Program-made: the position numbers and the translations under genes
The notes under the pieces: generated by a model
Databases searched by the model: none
Told to the model about the DNA's origin: nothing
The model's input: only the letters and a program-made list of their open reading frames with translations
Assembly: GCA_015655095.1 (NCBI GenBank)
Contig: JAATFR010000199.1
Coordinates: forward strand, 1-15,137
Origin: Hyphomicrobiales bacterium
GTDB taxonomy: Bacteria > Pseudomonadota > Alphaproteobacteria > Parvibaculales > Parvibaculaceae
Length of the DNA: 15,137 nucleotides
Reading direction: 5' to 3'
Shown: piece by piece, positions 7,796 through 13,748 of the stretch
Layout of the letters: the number at the start of each line of letters is the position of its first letter
Numbering within the stretch: the first letter of the stretch is position 1

Positions 7796-7807
7796 TGCGG
7801 CCTGATC

Positions 7808-8650
7808 TCAGAAACGGAAGGTGACGCCCAGTGCGGCGGTTCCCTGGAACTTGGCGCCCTCCTTGACGATGGGGCTATCCCTTACATCGCCCACATAATA
7901 GCTGCCGCCGAGCCGCGCGATGAGGCCCCATCTCTCGCTGAGGCGATAGCCGGCGGTTATGCCCGCGCTCACATCGCGAAGGCCCGCGCCCGGCCGATAG
8001 GAGTCCAGCCCGGAAACGGATGCGTCCTCAGGCGAGACGCCGAAATAGGTTCGCATATATTTCCCGCTGCCATAGGTTGTCGATATGTCGGCATCAAGGG
8101 ATAGCTTGCGGCTGCGCAAGGCCGCATAGGATATCTGCGCGGTTGCGAGGTACCCGTCATAGGCGTCGTTAACGTCTTTGAGGACCGTCAGATCGAATGC
8201 GATCTCGCCCTGGCCTGCGTCGTTGCCGCTGAACCGGTAGCCGATGAAGCCACCTGCCTCGACCGCACTCTTGATATCGGGGAGCAGTGCGACCCGTCCA
8301 CTACCGTCCTTATGCTTTCGCTTGGAACGGTACCCGAATGCCGGCCCTGCCTGAAACTTGCTCGGACCAAGGAGATCAAGCTTCGCTCTGGTGCCCCGGA
8401 GCTGCAATTCCATGCCTGCCCAGTCGATGTTGCCAATCACGAACGGATTGGGTTCATATTTGTCCGAGCCGTCATATTTGGGGGTCATCGCGCCTCCCAG
8501 TCCGATGAAGCCGGACAGGCGCGAGGGATCGGAAGTTTGCGGCTGCTCAAGCGGTGTCACGGCTACGCTGGACACATCCTGGGCGAAAGCCGGAGCTGCC
8601 GTTGCGCAGCCCGTTATGACGGACAAAAGATAAGCCAGTTTTCTTGGCAT
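7808..8650 (-). CDS. MipA/OmpV-family outer-membrane beta-barrel protein
   Basis: The 280-residue product begins MPRKLAYLLSVITGCATAAPAFAQDV, a clear signal peptide with likely cleavage after 'AFA'. The mature part alternates short amphipathic strands and ends in Phe ('ALGVTFRF'), the usual Bam-recognised barrel C-terminus. Family features include 'LSGFIGLGGAMTPKYDGSDKYEPNPF' early in the mature chain, 'GPAFGYRSKR', 'GGFIGYRF' and 'GYRLSERWGLIARLGGSYYVGD'. MipA was described in E. coli as a scaffold for the murein hydrolase MltA, and OmpV in Vibrio as an outer-membrane protein; the role in alphaproteobacteria is unsettled. The start at 8650 directly precedes the signal peptide and has GAGG nearby (AATGAGGCTCTG-ATG). 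The same frame is open further upstream but lacks coding character. The gene is divergent from the LytTR regulator, which makes it a natural target of that regulator (inference). Confidence 0.88.
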   Translation of the reverse strand: MPRKLAYLLSVITGCATAAPAFAQDVSSVAVTPLEQPQTSDPSRLSGFIGLGGAMTPKYDGSDKYEPNPFVIGNIDWAGMELQLRGTRAKLDLLGPSKFQAGPAFGYRSKRKHKDGSGRVALLPDIKSAVEAGGFIGYRFSGNDAGQGEIAFDLTVLKDVNDAYDGYLATAQISYAALRSRKLSLDADISTTYGSGKYMRTYFGVSPEDASVSGLDSYRPGAGLRDVSAGITAGYRLSERWGLIARLGGSYYVGDVRDSPIVKEGAKFQGTAALGVTFRF

Positions 8651-8734
8651 CAGAGCCTCATTGTGGCGCCGCGGCAGGGCGACGTGGAGGCAAGATAGGT
8701 GAAAGCTGGAATGTGGGCGACGGCCGTTGCGGCA

Positions 8735-8763
8735 TTGCGCCATTTCCTGCGCCGGATTACGAT
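8735..8763 (+). promoter_or_regulatory. Candidate promoter of the LytTR regulator gene
   Basis: TTGCGC (8735-8740), a 17-base spacer, then TACGAT (8758-8763), 25 bases before ATG 8789. If used, it supports 8789 as the true start. Weak by sequence alone. Confidence 0.28.
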
Positions 8764-8788
8764 CCTGGCCAGTATTTTGGAGTTGGCG

Positions 8789-9706
8789 ATGCGTGATTTC
8801 GCAAAATTGAATGGTCAAGACGCGCTCGCTGATTTACCTCGCGTGGGGGGAATTGGGCTACTCGCCGGGCTCGGTCTCACCTTGGTCGGCCCGTTCGGGA
8901 CCGACAAGTGGGGTATTTTCGTTCAGCTGGGATTCTGGACGGTGATGTCCGCGGCCTGGTTTAGCATTACCTTTGCGGTCGCCTTCGGCTTTGCGCGGAT
9001 CGAGAGCTTCCGACGGCTCACAAAGGGGCGGCAGTGGATGCTGACGTTTGTCGCAAGCATGTTTCCGGCGATGATCATTTCGGGGCTCTCAATTTGTGCC
9101 TTGCATGGTGTATGGCTGACGCAGATGGAGATTCTCGAACTGGCTGGCCATACCGTGGTGATCGGTATCGTGCTCGAGATGGTCAACAGGGCCTTGCCCC
9201 TTCAGGCCGGGTCGGCAGTGCATCGAGTGGAGAGCCCTGCTGAGGGCAGGGGAAGCATGGTCCTCCCTGCCGGGCAGAACTTTGCCGCATTCCCGCCGGC
9301 GCCACCAGCAGCACAGAGCAGCCCGCTTCTTTTAAAGCGCCTGCCGCCGCAGGCACGTGGTCCAATCCTCTGTCTTCAGATGGAAGATCATTATGTGCGC
9401 GTCCATACCGAAACGGACTCCGCGCTTGTCCTCATGAGATTTTCGGATGCGCTTTCCGAGGTCGATAAAAGCGCCGGTTTGCGGGTGCATCGGTCCTGGT
9501 GGGTCGCCAGCGAATCTGTCCGCAATGTCGTGCGTATGGGGCGGACTGCGCAACTTGAATTGGGCAATGGCCTTAAGGTTCCCGTATCCCAGCCATATCT
9601 GGCCGTCGTCGCAGCTCTGGCCGAGCGGAGGCAATTGCGGACTGTCAATTATCAGCCGGTGGTCAAACGCGATTTCCGGTCGACGTCGAAAAGCGCCCCT
9701 CTTTGA
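8789..9706 (+). CDS. Membrane-anchored LytTR-domain transcriptional regulator
   Basis: Starting at ATG 8789 this is 305 residues. The N-terminal half has about four hydrophobic segments: 'GGIGLLAGLGLTLVGPFG', 'VQLGFWTVMSAAWFSITFAV', 'WMLTFVASMFPAMIISGLSI' and 'GHTVVIGIVLEMV'. A Pro/Ala-rich linker follows, then a C-terminal LytTR DNA-binding domain: 'PILCLQMEDHYVRVHTETDS', 'GLRVHRSWWVASESVRNVV' and 'GLKVPVSQPYLAVV'. There is no receiver or kinase domain, so it would sense at the membrane and bind DNA directly, a design seen in other alphaproteobacteria. Start choice: ATG 8789 has TGGAG six bases upstream and leaves room for promoters. GTG 8699, with GGAGG eight bases upstream, is a serious alternative that adds 30 residues but leaves only 48 bases to the divergent mipA-like gene. 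The signal sensed and the targets are unknown. Confidence 0.87.
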   Translation: MRDFAKLNGQDALADLPRVGGIGLLAGLGLTLVGPFGTDKWGIFVQLGFWTVMSAAWFSITFAVAFGFARIESFRRLTKGRQWMLTFVASMFPAMIISGLSICALHGVWLTQMEILELAGHTVVIGIVLEMVNRALPLQAGSAVHRVESPAEGRGSMVLPAGQNFAAFPPAPPAAQSSPLLLKRLPPQARGPILCLQMEDHYVRVHTETDSALVLMRFSDALSEVDKSAGLRVHRSWWVASESVRNVVRMGRTAQLELGNGLKVPVSQPYLAVVAALAERRQLRTVNYQPVVKRDFRSTSKSAPL

Positions 9707-10100
9707 GCCTCCTTTGAGATCGCCTGGAAGTGGTCATCGCAGTGTGCGCGAAGATCCTTTCGTGTGGAGAGATCGGTGCCTGACTACAGTTGCTGAACGC
9801 CATGGTCGATGCTGATGACAGATAGCGGACAGAGCTTTGACGCCACTAACCTGAAGTTACTGGCCACAGAATGACCCAGTGCTTTATCCCACCACCTCTC
9901 AGGTGGGCAGAACGCAATGCTCCTTTGACTATGGCAGCTTTCATCACCGTTGCCGCCTCTGCCGCAGCTGCTTTTCCCGGGCAATAACAGTCGCGATTTG
10001 GGCATCGCTTTCCACCACCATCGATAGAAAGTGGCCAGTCTCGAAGGCAATGGCAAGTTGCACTTCGACGGGTTATCAACCGGAAATATGCTAGGGCGAC
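9707..10100. other. Gene-poor stretch with a possible coding relic
   Basis: No gene with a ribosome site and coding character was found. A minus-strand frame is open from 10072 to the tandem stops at 9941-9946 and reads '...VEVQLAIAFETGHFLSMVVESDAQIATVIAREKQLRQRRQR'. Its C-terminus looks protein-like, but it follows TGATAA directly and has no credible start, so it may be the tail of a decayed gene. A short stem CCACCT/AGGTGG lies at 9892-9897/9901-9906. Confidence 0.4.
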
Positions 10101-10217
10101 CTATGCCGTGGTTTCCTTTTTTCTTTTGGCGCGATTTGTCTGGCATTTGGCATTCGGGCATTTGCCGTCGACAATCTTGACCGGTGGCTTGCAGTGTTTG
10201 CAGAGCTGGGAACTCAT
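10101..10217 (-). CDS. 38-residue CxxC/CxxxxC zinc-ribbon-like small protein
   Basis: ATG at 10217 to TAG at 10101 encodes 38 residues: MSSQLCKHCKPPVKIVDG, then KCPNAKCQTNRAKRKKETTA. Four cysteines form two knuckles, 'CKHC' (residues 6-9) and 'CPNAKC' (20-25), followed by a basic tail (KRKK). Such spacing is typical of minimal zinc ribbons that bind one Zn and often nucleic acid or a protein partner. A good Shine-Dalgarno, AAGGA, lies nine bases before the ATG (complement of 10227-10231). A TATAAG -10-like hexamer (complement of 10286-10291) precedes a hairpin with GGAGCC/GGCTCC arms in the leader (10260-10286). The gene stands alone: the LytTR gene ends 394 bases away and the next gene points the other way. 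I do not recognise the family, and the function is unknown. Confidence comes from the motif, ribosome site and compositional change at the stop. Confidence 0.68.
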   Translation of the reverse strand: MSSQLCKHCKPPVKIVDGKCPNAKCQTNRAKRKKETTA

Positions 10218-10679
10218 GGTCTGTGATCCTTGTGTTGTCGTACATGCTGTGCGTCGGGTGGAGCCGTCCGGCCCCTGTCGGGCTCCTTATAGAGCACTGC
10301 TGGGAAAAGGGTGAGTGGTTTCGGGCCTGCTTACGGGGTGTCAGAAGGCAGTACGGTCTTATAATCCCGTATCAGTGGTATCGAATCCTGGGCAGGGACA
10401 GGTGATTTGTCTTTATGGAACGTATGCTGATTATGTATTTTTAGATATATGTACAGACTAAATTTTTAGCCACTTCGCCGGTTTTTTAATAATCAGTACA
10501 AGAATATTAAATGATGGGAGCGGGGATTTTTCTGATAGTTTGTCACTAATCAGATTGTTGCAATGCAGCATTATGTTGCGTGTGCGGAATGAATAACCCC
10601 TTTCAGATCCCGGGGATTGTGCTATTATTAAGGCTCTGAAGTGGTTGGGAGGCCGCTTCAGCATCCGAAGGAGGAAAGG
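10218..10679. other. Intergenic region with hairpins and a tRNA-like remnant
   Basis: There is no gene in this stretch. On the left are the leader hairpin of the zinc-ribbon gene (arms 10260-10265 and 10281-10286) and, at 10326-10396, a tRNA-like relic. Composition then becomes clearly AT-rich (10400-10580). AGCC/GGTT plus TTTTTT around 10468-10487 could be a weak terminator. A hairpin TCTGATAGT (10531-10539) / ACTAATCAGA (10545-10554), with one bulged base, lies upstream of the small membrane-protein gene. A TATTAT -10 candidate is at 10623-10628 with only a poor -35 (TTTCAG, 10601-10606). Confidence 0.45.
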
Positions 10680-10898
10680 ATGCAAAAACTTGTTTCAAAC
10701 AGCAGCACGACACATGCTGCTCAAACACCACCGGCAGAGTATGAGAAAGCCGGGGCGGGTCATCTCTGTGAAATTGGCCTTGGGCTCCTGCTCTTTGGTG
10801 CCATCGTGGCGATGACTGTTCCCGGCTGGAGTTTCTTTTCTCTCGCCGCACCGTTGGGCATGGTCTTCATGATTGTGAGCGCAATCAGAGAACGGTAA
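10680..10898 (+). CDS. 72-residue protein with two predicted membrane segments, function unknown
   Basis: ATG 10680 is preceded by a near-perfect AAGGAGG (10668-10674) five bases away, the best ribosome site in the region. The product has a polar N-terminus (about 30 residues, 'SNSSTTHAAQTPPAEYEKAG'). Two hydrophobic segments follow: 'EIGLGLLLFGAIVAMTV' (31-47) and 'FFSLAAPLGMVFMIVSAI' (52-69), with a Pro-Gly turn between and a basic end 'RER'. By the positive-inside rule both termini would be cytoplasmic. The same frame is open upstream to a GTG at 10641, but the ribosome site decides for 10680. It is flanked by its own candidate -10 and a strong terminator, so it is an independent small gene. 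I do not recognise the family. The proximity to tonB may be accidental, since the two are convergent. Confidence 0.72.
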   Translation: MQKLVSNSSTTHAAQTPPAEYEKAGAGHLCEIGLGLLLFGAIVAMTVPGWSFFSLAAPLGMVFMIVSAIRER

Positions 10899-10920
10899 GG
10901 CTGTCCGGAGAAGGGTGAGG

Positions 10921-10967
10921 CTCAGGAGGCCTGAGGCCCTGTCATCCCGTTAAAGGGGATGACAGGG
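10921..10967. terminator. Strong double hairpin between convergent genes, probable bidirectional terminator
   Basis: First hairpin: CTCAGG (10921-10926) / CCTGAG (10930-10935). Second: perfect 12-bp stem CCCTGTCATCCC (10937-10948) / GGGATGACAGGG (10956-10967) with a seven-base loop. It lies 38 bases after the two-TM gene and 48 bases beyond the tonB stop, on the convergent side. The T-tract is poor (TTCC), so termination may be partial or the stem may protect 3' ends. Confidence 0.6.
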
Positions 10968-11015
10968 TTCCATGGTGCTATCTGTATGGCTGAACTGGCA
11001 AGACCTGTAATTAAA

Positions 11016-11786
11016 TCATCTAAGATTAAAAATCACAGGGACCACGAATTCCCGGCTCTTTTCTTTCATGTCGGCCAGAAACGCGGGCATGGGAACCGCA
11101 CGCTCCATCATCGCAAGCACTTCGCGGTCCAGCTTTTCAAAGCCGGAGGTGCGCTCAAGATTGTGCAGAATCAATGCGCCATCCCGTGTAATCTTGATGC
11201 GCACATAGGCTGTGCCTTCTTGATGACGGCGGCGCGCTTCTTGTGGATAGCGCTGGAAGCGCTTCAGATGTGCCTGAAGCATTCCTTCATAAGTTATCCT
11301 GGCCTTGTTGCTTGCGGCTTCACCCAGATCCGGTGAGGCCTTGGCTGGTGCGGCTGGCCTTGCTGTTGTGTCCGGTGCTTGTGTTTGTGGCAAAGGCTTG
11401 GTCATCGGCGCAGGTGGCACCGGCTTCTCGATGCGTTTTTCGACCGGTTTCCTGATTTTTGGTTTGGGCTTTGGTTTTGGCAGCGCCACCTCGGCCTTTT
11501 CCACAACTGGCGCTTTCGGGAGTGGATCCGGCTCCACGGGCTTGACCACTGGCTGAGGCGGCGGCGGCTTGGGCGCGCTCGGCATCGGCGCCATTTCGAT
11601 CATGATCGGGAGTGCGGCAGGCGGTGGCGGCATCATGGGGGCACGGCCGAACTCGACCAGCAGCAAGGCTGCAGCTGCCAGATGGGCGGCGACGATCACT
11701 CCCAGAGAGGCTGACCACAATCGACCGGAGCCCTGATCAAAATCGCCGGGAATCATGTTCGACGTTTCAACGGAAAGGCTGGTCAT
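11016..11786 (-). CDS. tonB: Energy transducer TonB
   Basis: TonB carries proton-motive energy from ExbB/ExbD to outer-membrane receptors. The 256 residues show the family layout: a short cytoplasmic N-terminus, one membrane anchor ('LWSASLGVIVAAHLAAAALLLV', about 23-44), and a long Pro/Lys-rich periplasm-spanning segment (about 50-150, with 'KPKPKPKIRKPVEKRIEKP'). The C-terminal TonB domain (about 165-256) has 'RYPQEARRRHQEGTAYVRIK' with the conserved Tyr180-Pro181, then 'SGFEKLDREVLAMMERAVP' and the end 'FVVPVIFNLR'. The anchor contains the His of the SxxxH motif (S27/H35 region 'SLGVIVAAH'), important for coupling to ExbB/ExbD. The start overlaps the exbD stop (ATGA, 11783-11786), indicating translational coupling. 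It is last in exbB-exbD-tonB. The divergent siderophore receptor beyond exbB is the likely client, though one TonB may serve several receptors. Confidence 0.95.
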   Translation of the reverse strand: MTSLSVETSNMIPGDFDQGSGRLWSASLGVIVAAHLAAAALLLVEFGRAPMMPPPPAALPIMIEMAPMPSAPKPPPPQPVVKPVEPDPLPKAPVVEKAEVALPKPKPKPKIRKPVEKRIEKPVPPAPMTKPLPQTQAPDTTARPAAPAKASPDLGEAASNKARITYEGMLQAHLKRFQRYPQEARRRHQEGTAYVRIKITRDGALILHNLERTSGFEKLDREVLAMMERAVPMPAFLADMKEKSREFVVPVIFNLR

Positions 11787-12208
11787 GGTTTTGTCAGACC
11801 CTCCAGCCCGACCAGAGCGACCTTGAGATAGCCGGCTTCGCGCATGTCATTCATGACCTGCATCAGATCGCCATAGTCCACTGTCTTGTCAGCCCGCAGG
11901 AAGATGCGGGTATCCGTATCACCCTTGGTCGCGGCCTTCAGCGCGCCAGCAAGTCCATTCGCTGGAACTGAACTATCCCCGATGGCGAGTGTTTTGTCGG
12001 CCTTGACTGTCAGGAACACGGGCTTGTCGGGACGCGGTTGCGCGGTTGTGGTGGCGGCGGGCAGATCGACAGGCACATCGACTGTGGCCAGCGGGGCCGC
12101 GACCATGAAAATGATCAGCAGAACCAGCATAACGTCGATAAAGGGGGTGACGTTGATGTCGTGGGTTTCGACGAGATCGTCGGAGTCGCTACCGAGTTTC
12201 GATGCCAT
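11783..12208 (-). CDS. exbD: Biopolymer transport protein ExbD
   Basis: ExbD is the proton-channel partner in the ExbB-ExbD-TonB inner-membrane motor. With the start at ATG 12208 the protein is 141 residues, usual for the family. It has a short cytoplasmic N-terminus, then 'INVTPFIDVMLVLLIIFMV' with the essential membrane Asp at position 25, the same number as in E. coli ExbD, which supports this start over the longer open frame. The periplasmic part has 'VDLPAATTTAQPRPDKPVFL', 'IFLRADKTVDYGDLMQVMND' and 'GYLKVALVGL', all typical. It begins four bases after the exbB stop and overlaps tonB by four bases, so the three genes form a tight operon. An upstream extension in the same frame to 12349 overlaps exbB and is not coding. 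Confidence 0.95.
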   Translation of the reverse strand: MASKLGSDSDDLVETHDINVTPFIDVMLVLLIIFMVAAPLATVDVPVDLPAATTTAQPRPDKPVFLTVKADKTLAIGDSSVPANGLAGALKAATKGDTDTRIFLRADKTVDYGDLMQVMNDMREAGYLKVALVGLEGLTKP

Positions 12209-12212
12209 CGGG

Positions 12213-13196
12213 TTATTCCGCCGCCTTGTTCTTGCTCGTGAACCGGGAGGCTGTGCTGCGATCATAGTCGCGCGACGCCAGGCGTGAAACCTCTGCGGAA
12301 ATGTCGGCCAGTACGCCCTTGTAGCCGCCGATAGAGCGTGTGAAGGCATTGTAGATCAAAACGGCAGGGATCGCCGCGACAAGGCCGGTGGCCGTCGCCA
12401 GCAGCGCTTCAGCGATGCCGGGCGCGACCACGGCAAGATTTGTCGTCTGGCTTTTCGAGATGCCGATGAAGCTGTTCATGATGCCCCAGACCGTGCCGAA
12501 AAGGCCAATGAAGGGGGCTGTGGAGCCGATACTGGCGAGAATGCCGGTGCCCCTGCCGATGGTGCGGGCGGCAGCAGCCTCAATCCGGTCCGTACGAGAA
12601 ATAATCCGCTCTTTCAGACCTTCGCCCGGCAGGTCTTCCGACAGCCGCACCTCATGGGCCGCCGCCTGAACCAGAGCCGCGGCGGCATCATTGCCATCGA
12701 TCCGCCCGGTCGCCTCCGCCAATGTGCGGCTGGTGGCCAGATGTGTAAGCACAGTGCGGGCACGCTTCCGTGCATTGCGGATTTCAATGGTCTTTGCAAG
12801 CCAGACGGTCCAGGTCGCCACCGAGGCGAGGAGGAGGCCGATCATCACCGCCTTCACGATCCAGTCAGCCTGAAGGAACATGCCCAGGGGGGAGAGGTTG
12901 GAAGGCAGCGTGGCGTTTGCCGTATCTGTTTCCGCCAGTGTTGTGGCGGGAGTGGGGCCTGAGGCTGTGATGTCAGGCGCTATGGTGGGGGAGGCTGCTC
13001 CCGCACCGGCTGGCTCGGAGGCCGCCGGAGGAAGGGTGGATGGCGTCGCTGCCACAGGAGCTTCGCTGCTGGTGGCTGGTGTTGAGACCGGAGGCGCATC
13101 TTCAGCCTGAGCCGTTGCCGCCGACAACAGCGCGAATACAAAGCTCGCCATTGCGATATGCGCGAGCCTGCTCATCAATCCTGACCTCATCACCAT
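12213..13196 (-). CDS. exbB: Biopolymer transport protein ExbB with signal peptide and Ala/Pro-rich periplasmic extension
   Basis: ExbB forms the pentameric MotA/TolQ/ExbB proton channel around ExbD. The 327 residues begin with a signal peptide (to about residue 31, 'FALLSAATAQA'). About 75 residues rich in Ala, Pro, Ser and Thr follow, then 'FLQADWIVKAVMIGLLLASV' (first core TM, about 108-127). The conserved channel segments are 'GSTAPFIGLFGTVWGIMNSF' (224-243) and 'APGIAEALLATATGLVAAIP' (258-277). E. coli ExbB lacks this N-terminal extension; signal-peptide-plus-extension forms are known in Pseudomonas and Serratia-type ExbB. ATG 13196 has GGGGA about seven bases upstream. ATG 13190 or 13175 (better AGGA spacing) are alternatives that keep a signal peptide. 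It is first in exbB-exbD-tonB. A Fur-like site at 13290-13304 lies about 94 bases upstream. Confidence 0.94.
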   Translation of the reverse strand: MVMRSGLMSRLAHIAMASFVFALLSAATAQAEDAPPVSTPATSSEAPVAATPSTLPPAASEPAGAGAASPTIAPDITASGPTPATTLAETDTANATLPSNLSPLGMFLQADWIVKAVMIGLLLASVATWTVWLAKTIEIRNARKRARTVLTHLATSRTLAEATGRIDGNDAAAALVQAAAHEVRLSEDLPGEGLKERIISRTDRIEAAAARTIGRGTGILASIGSTAPFIGLFGTVWGIMNSFIGISKSQTTNLAVVAPGIAEALLATATGLVAAIPAVLIYNAFTRSIGGYKGVLADISAEVSRLASRDYDRSTASRFTSKNKAAE

Positions 13197-13289
13197 AACA
13201 ATCCCCAGAACACAAAAGGTCGCCCTTCGACGCTAAACCGCGTGCCCGACCGATAAAACAGAATGTTTCTGCGCCACACATGCAACATA

Positions 13290-13304
13290 TGCAAATAGTT
13301 CGCA
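13290..13304 (-). promoter_or_regulatory. Candidate Fur-family binding site upstream of exbBD-tonB
   Basis: TGCAAATAGTTCGCA reads as a 7-1-7 imperfect palindrome (TGCAAAT, A, GTTCGCA), close to the TGCGAAT-n-ATTCGCA form of Fur boxes. It is about 94 bases before exbB. No confident -35/-10 pair was seen for exbB, so whether the site overlaps a promoter is unknown. Confidence 0.4.
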
Positions 13305-13544
13305 AGAGCGATTTAGTGACGCCGCCAGCCTGCCTACCGGTAACAGCGGACTGGGACCAACGGCAAGGCGCCCATGTTCATGTCCGAATCAGTTTCATGG
13401 CATCGCGAGAGTCTGGGAGAGGGCAGGAGGGCAGCCGCCAGATCTTGAGGCAGATTATGAAGGATGAACACCATAACCACGATCAAACAGGATGTCTGGA
13501 TAGACGAAAGAATATAAGAATTTTTCATTTATGAGCCAAGATTA

Positions 13545-13559
13545 CGCTAATAAGTCGCA
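13545..13559 (+). promoter_or_regulatory. Candidate Fur-family binding site upstream of the receptor gene
   Basis: CGCTAATAAGTCGCA agrees with the site at 13290-13304 at 11 of 15 positions in the same orientation. It has the same A-A-T-A centre and GCA end. It ends 12 bases before the -35 of the receptor promoter, a position that suits iron-dependent repression by Fur. Similarity is by eye only. Confidence 0.35.
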
Positions 13560-13571
13560 AGTGCGTCTTTT

Positions 13572-13600
13572 TTGCAACTGGGAATTATTGGAAATATATT
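13572..13600 (+). promoter_or_regulatory. Candidate sigma-70 promoter of the siderophore receptor gene
   Basis: TTGCAA (13572-13577), a 17-base AT-rich spacer, then TATATT (13595-13600). This is one of the closest matches to consensus in the window. It predicts a start near 13607 and a leader of about 140 bases before ATG 13749. Confidence 0.5.
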
Positions 13601-13748
13601 AGTAAAAACAATAAGTTATGTAATTTATTATTGGTAAATCTTAAATTCTGCTGAATCTTGCCAAACGCAAAGACAACTCATAAGGCTGTTGCCCAACAAC
13701 ATAATAATAACTCTCAAAATCAATTGTAACCGAAGGGGGCAACCTTCT

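Larger units (their letters stand above)
13197..13748. other. 552-bp divergent regulatory region between exbB and the siderophore receptor gene
   Basis: There is no clear gene. It holds two Fur-like elements and the receptor promoter, listed separately. Composition changes from moderate GC (13197-13450) to strongly AT-rich (13500-13720). A 25-codon open frame, ATG 13457 to TGA 13534 (MKDEHHNHDQTGCLDRRKNI...), has GAGG six bases upstream, but its reality is doubtful. The receptor leader is predicted to be about 140 bases, long enough for post-transcriptional control. GTTG-CCCAA-CAAC is its only short hairpin near 13690. Confidence 0.5.

Noticed and set aside
10090..10100. CTAGGGCG repeated from the tRNA-Glu 3' end, possible att site
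   Set aside because: Only eight bases match, no integrase or mobile gene lies between, and chance occurrence is likely.
9784..10245. 153-codon minus-strand frame covering the zinc-ribbon gene
   Set aside because: Tryptophan/Ser/Arg-rich reading without motifs. The overlapping short frame has the Cys pattern and ribosome site.
13334..13528. 64-codon minus-strand frame with hydrophobic N-terminus
   Set aside because: No ribosome site before its ATG, low-complexity reading, and it lies across the divergent control region.
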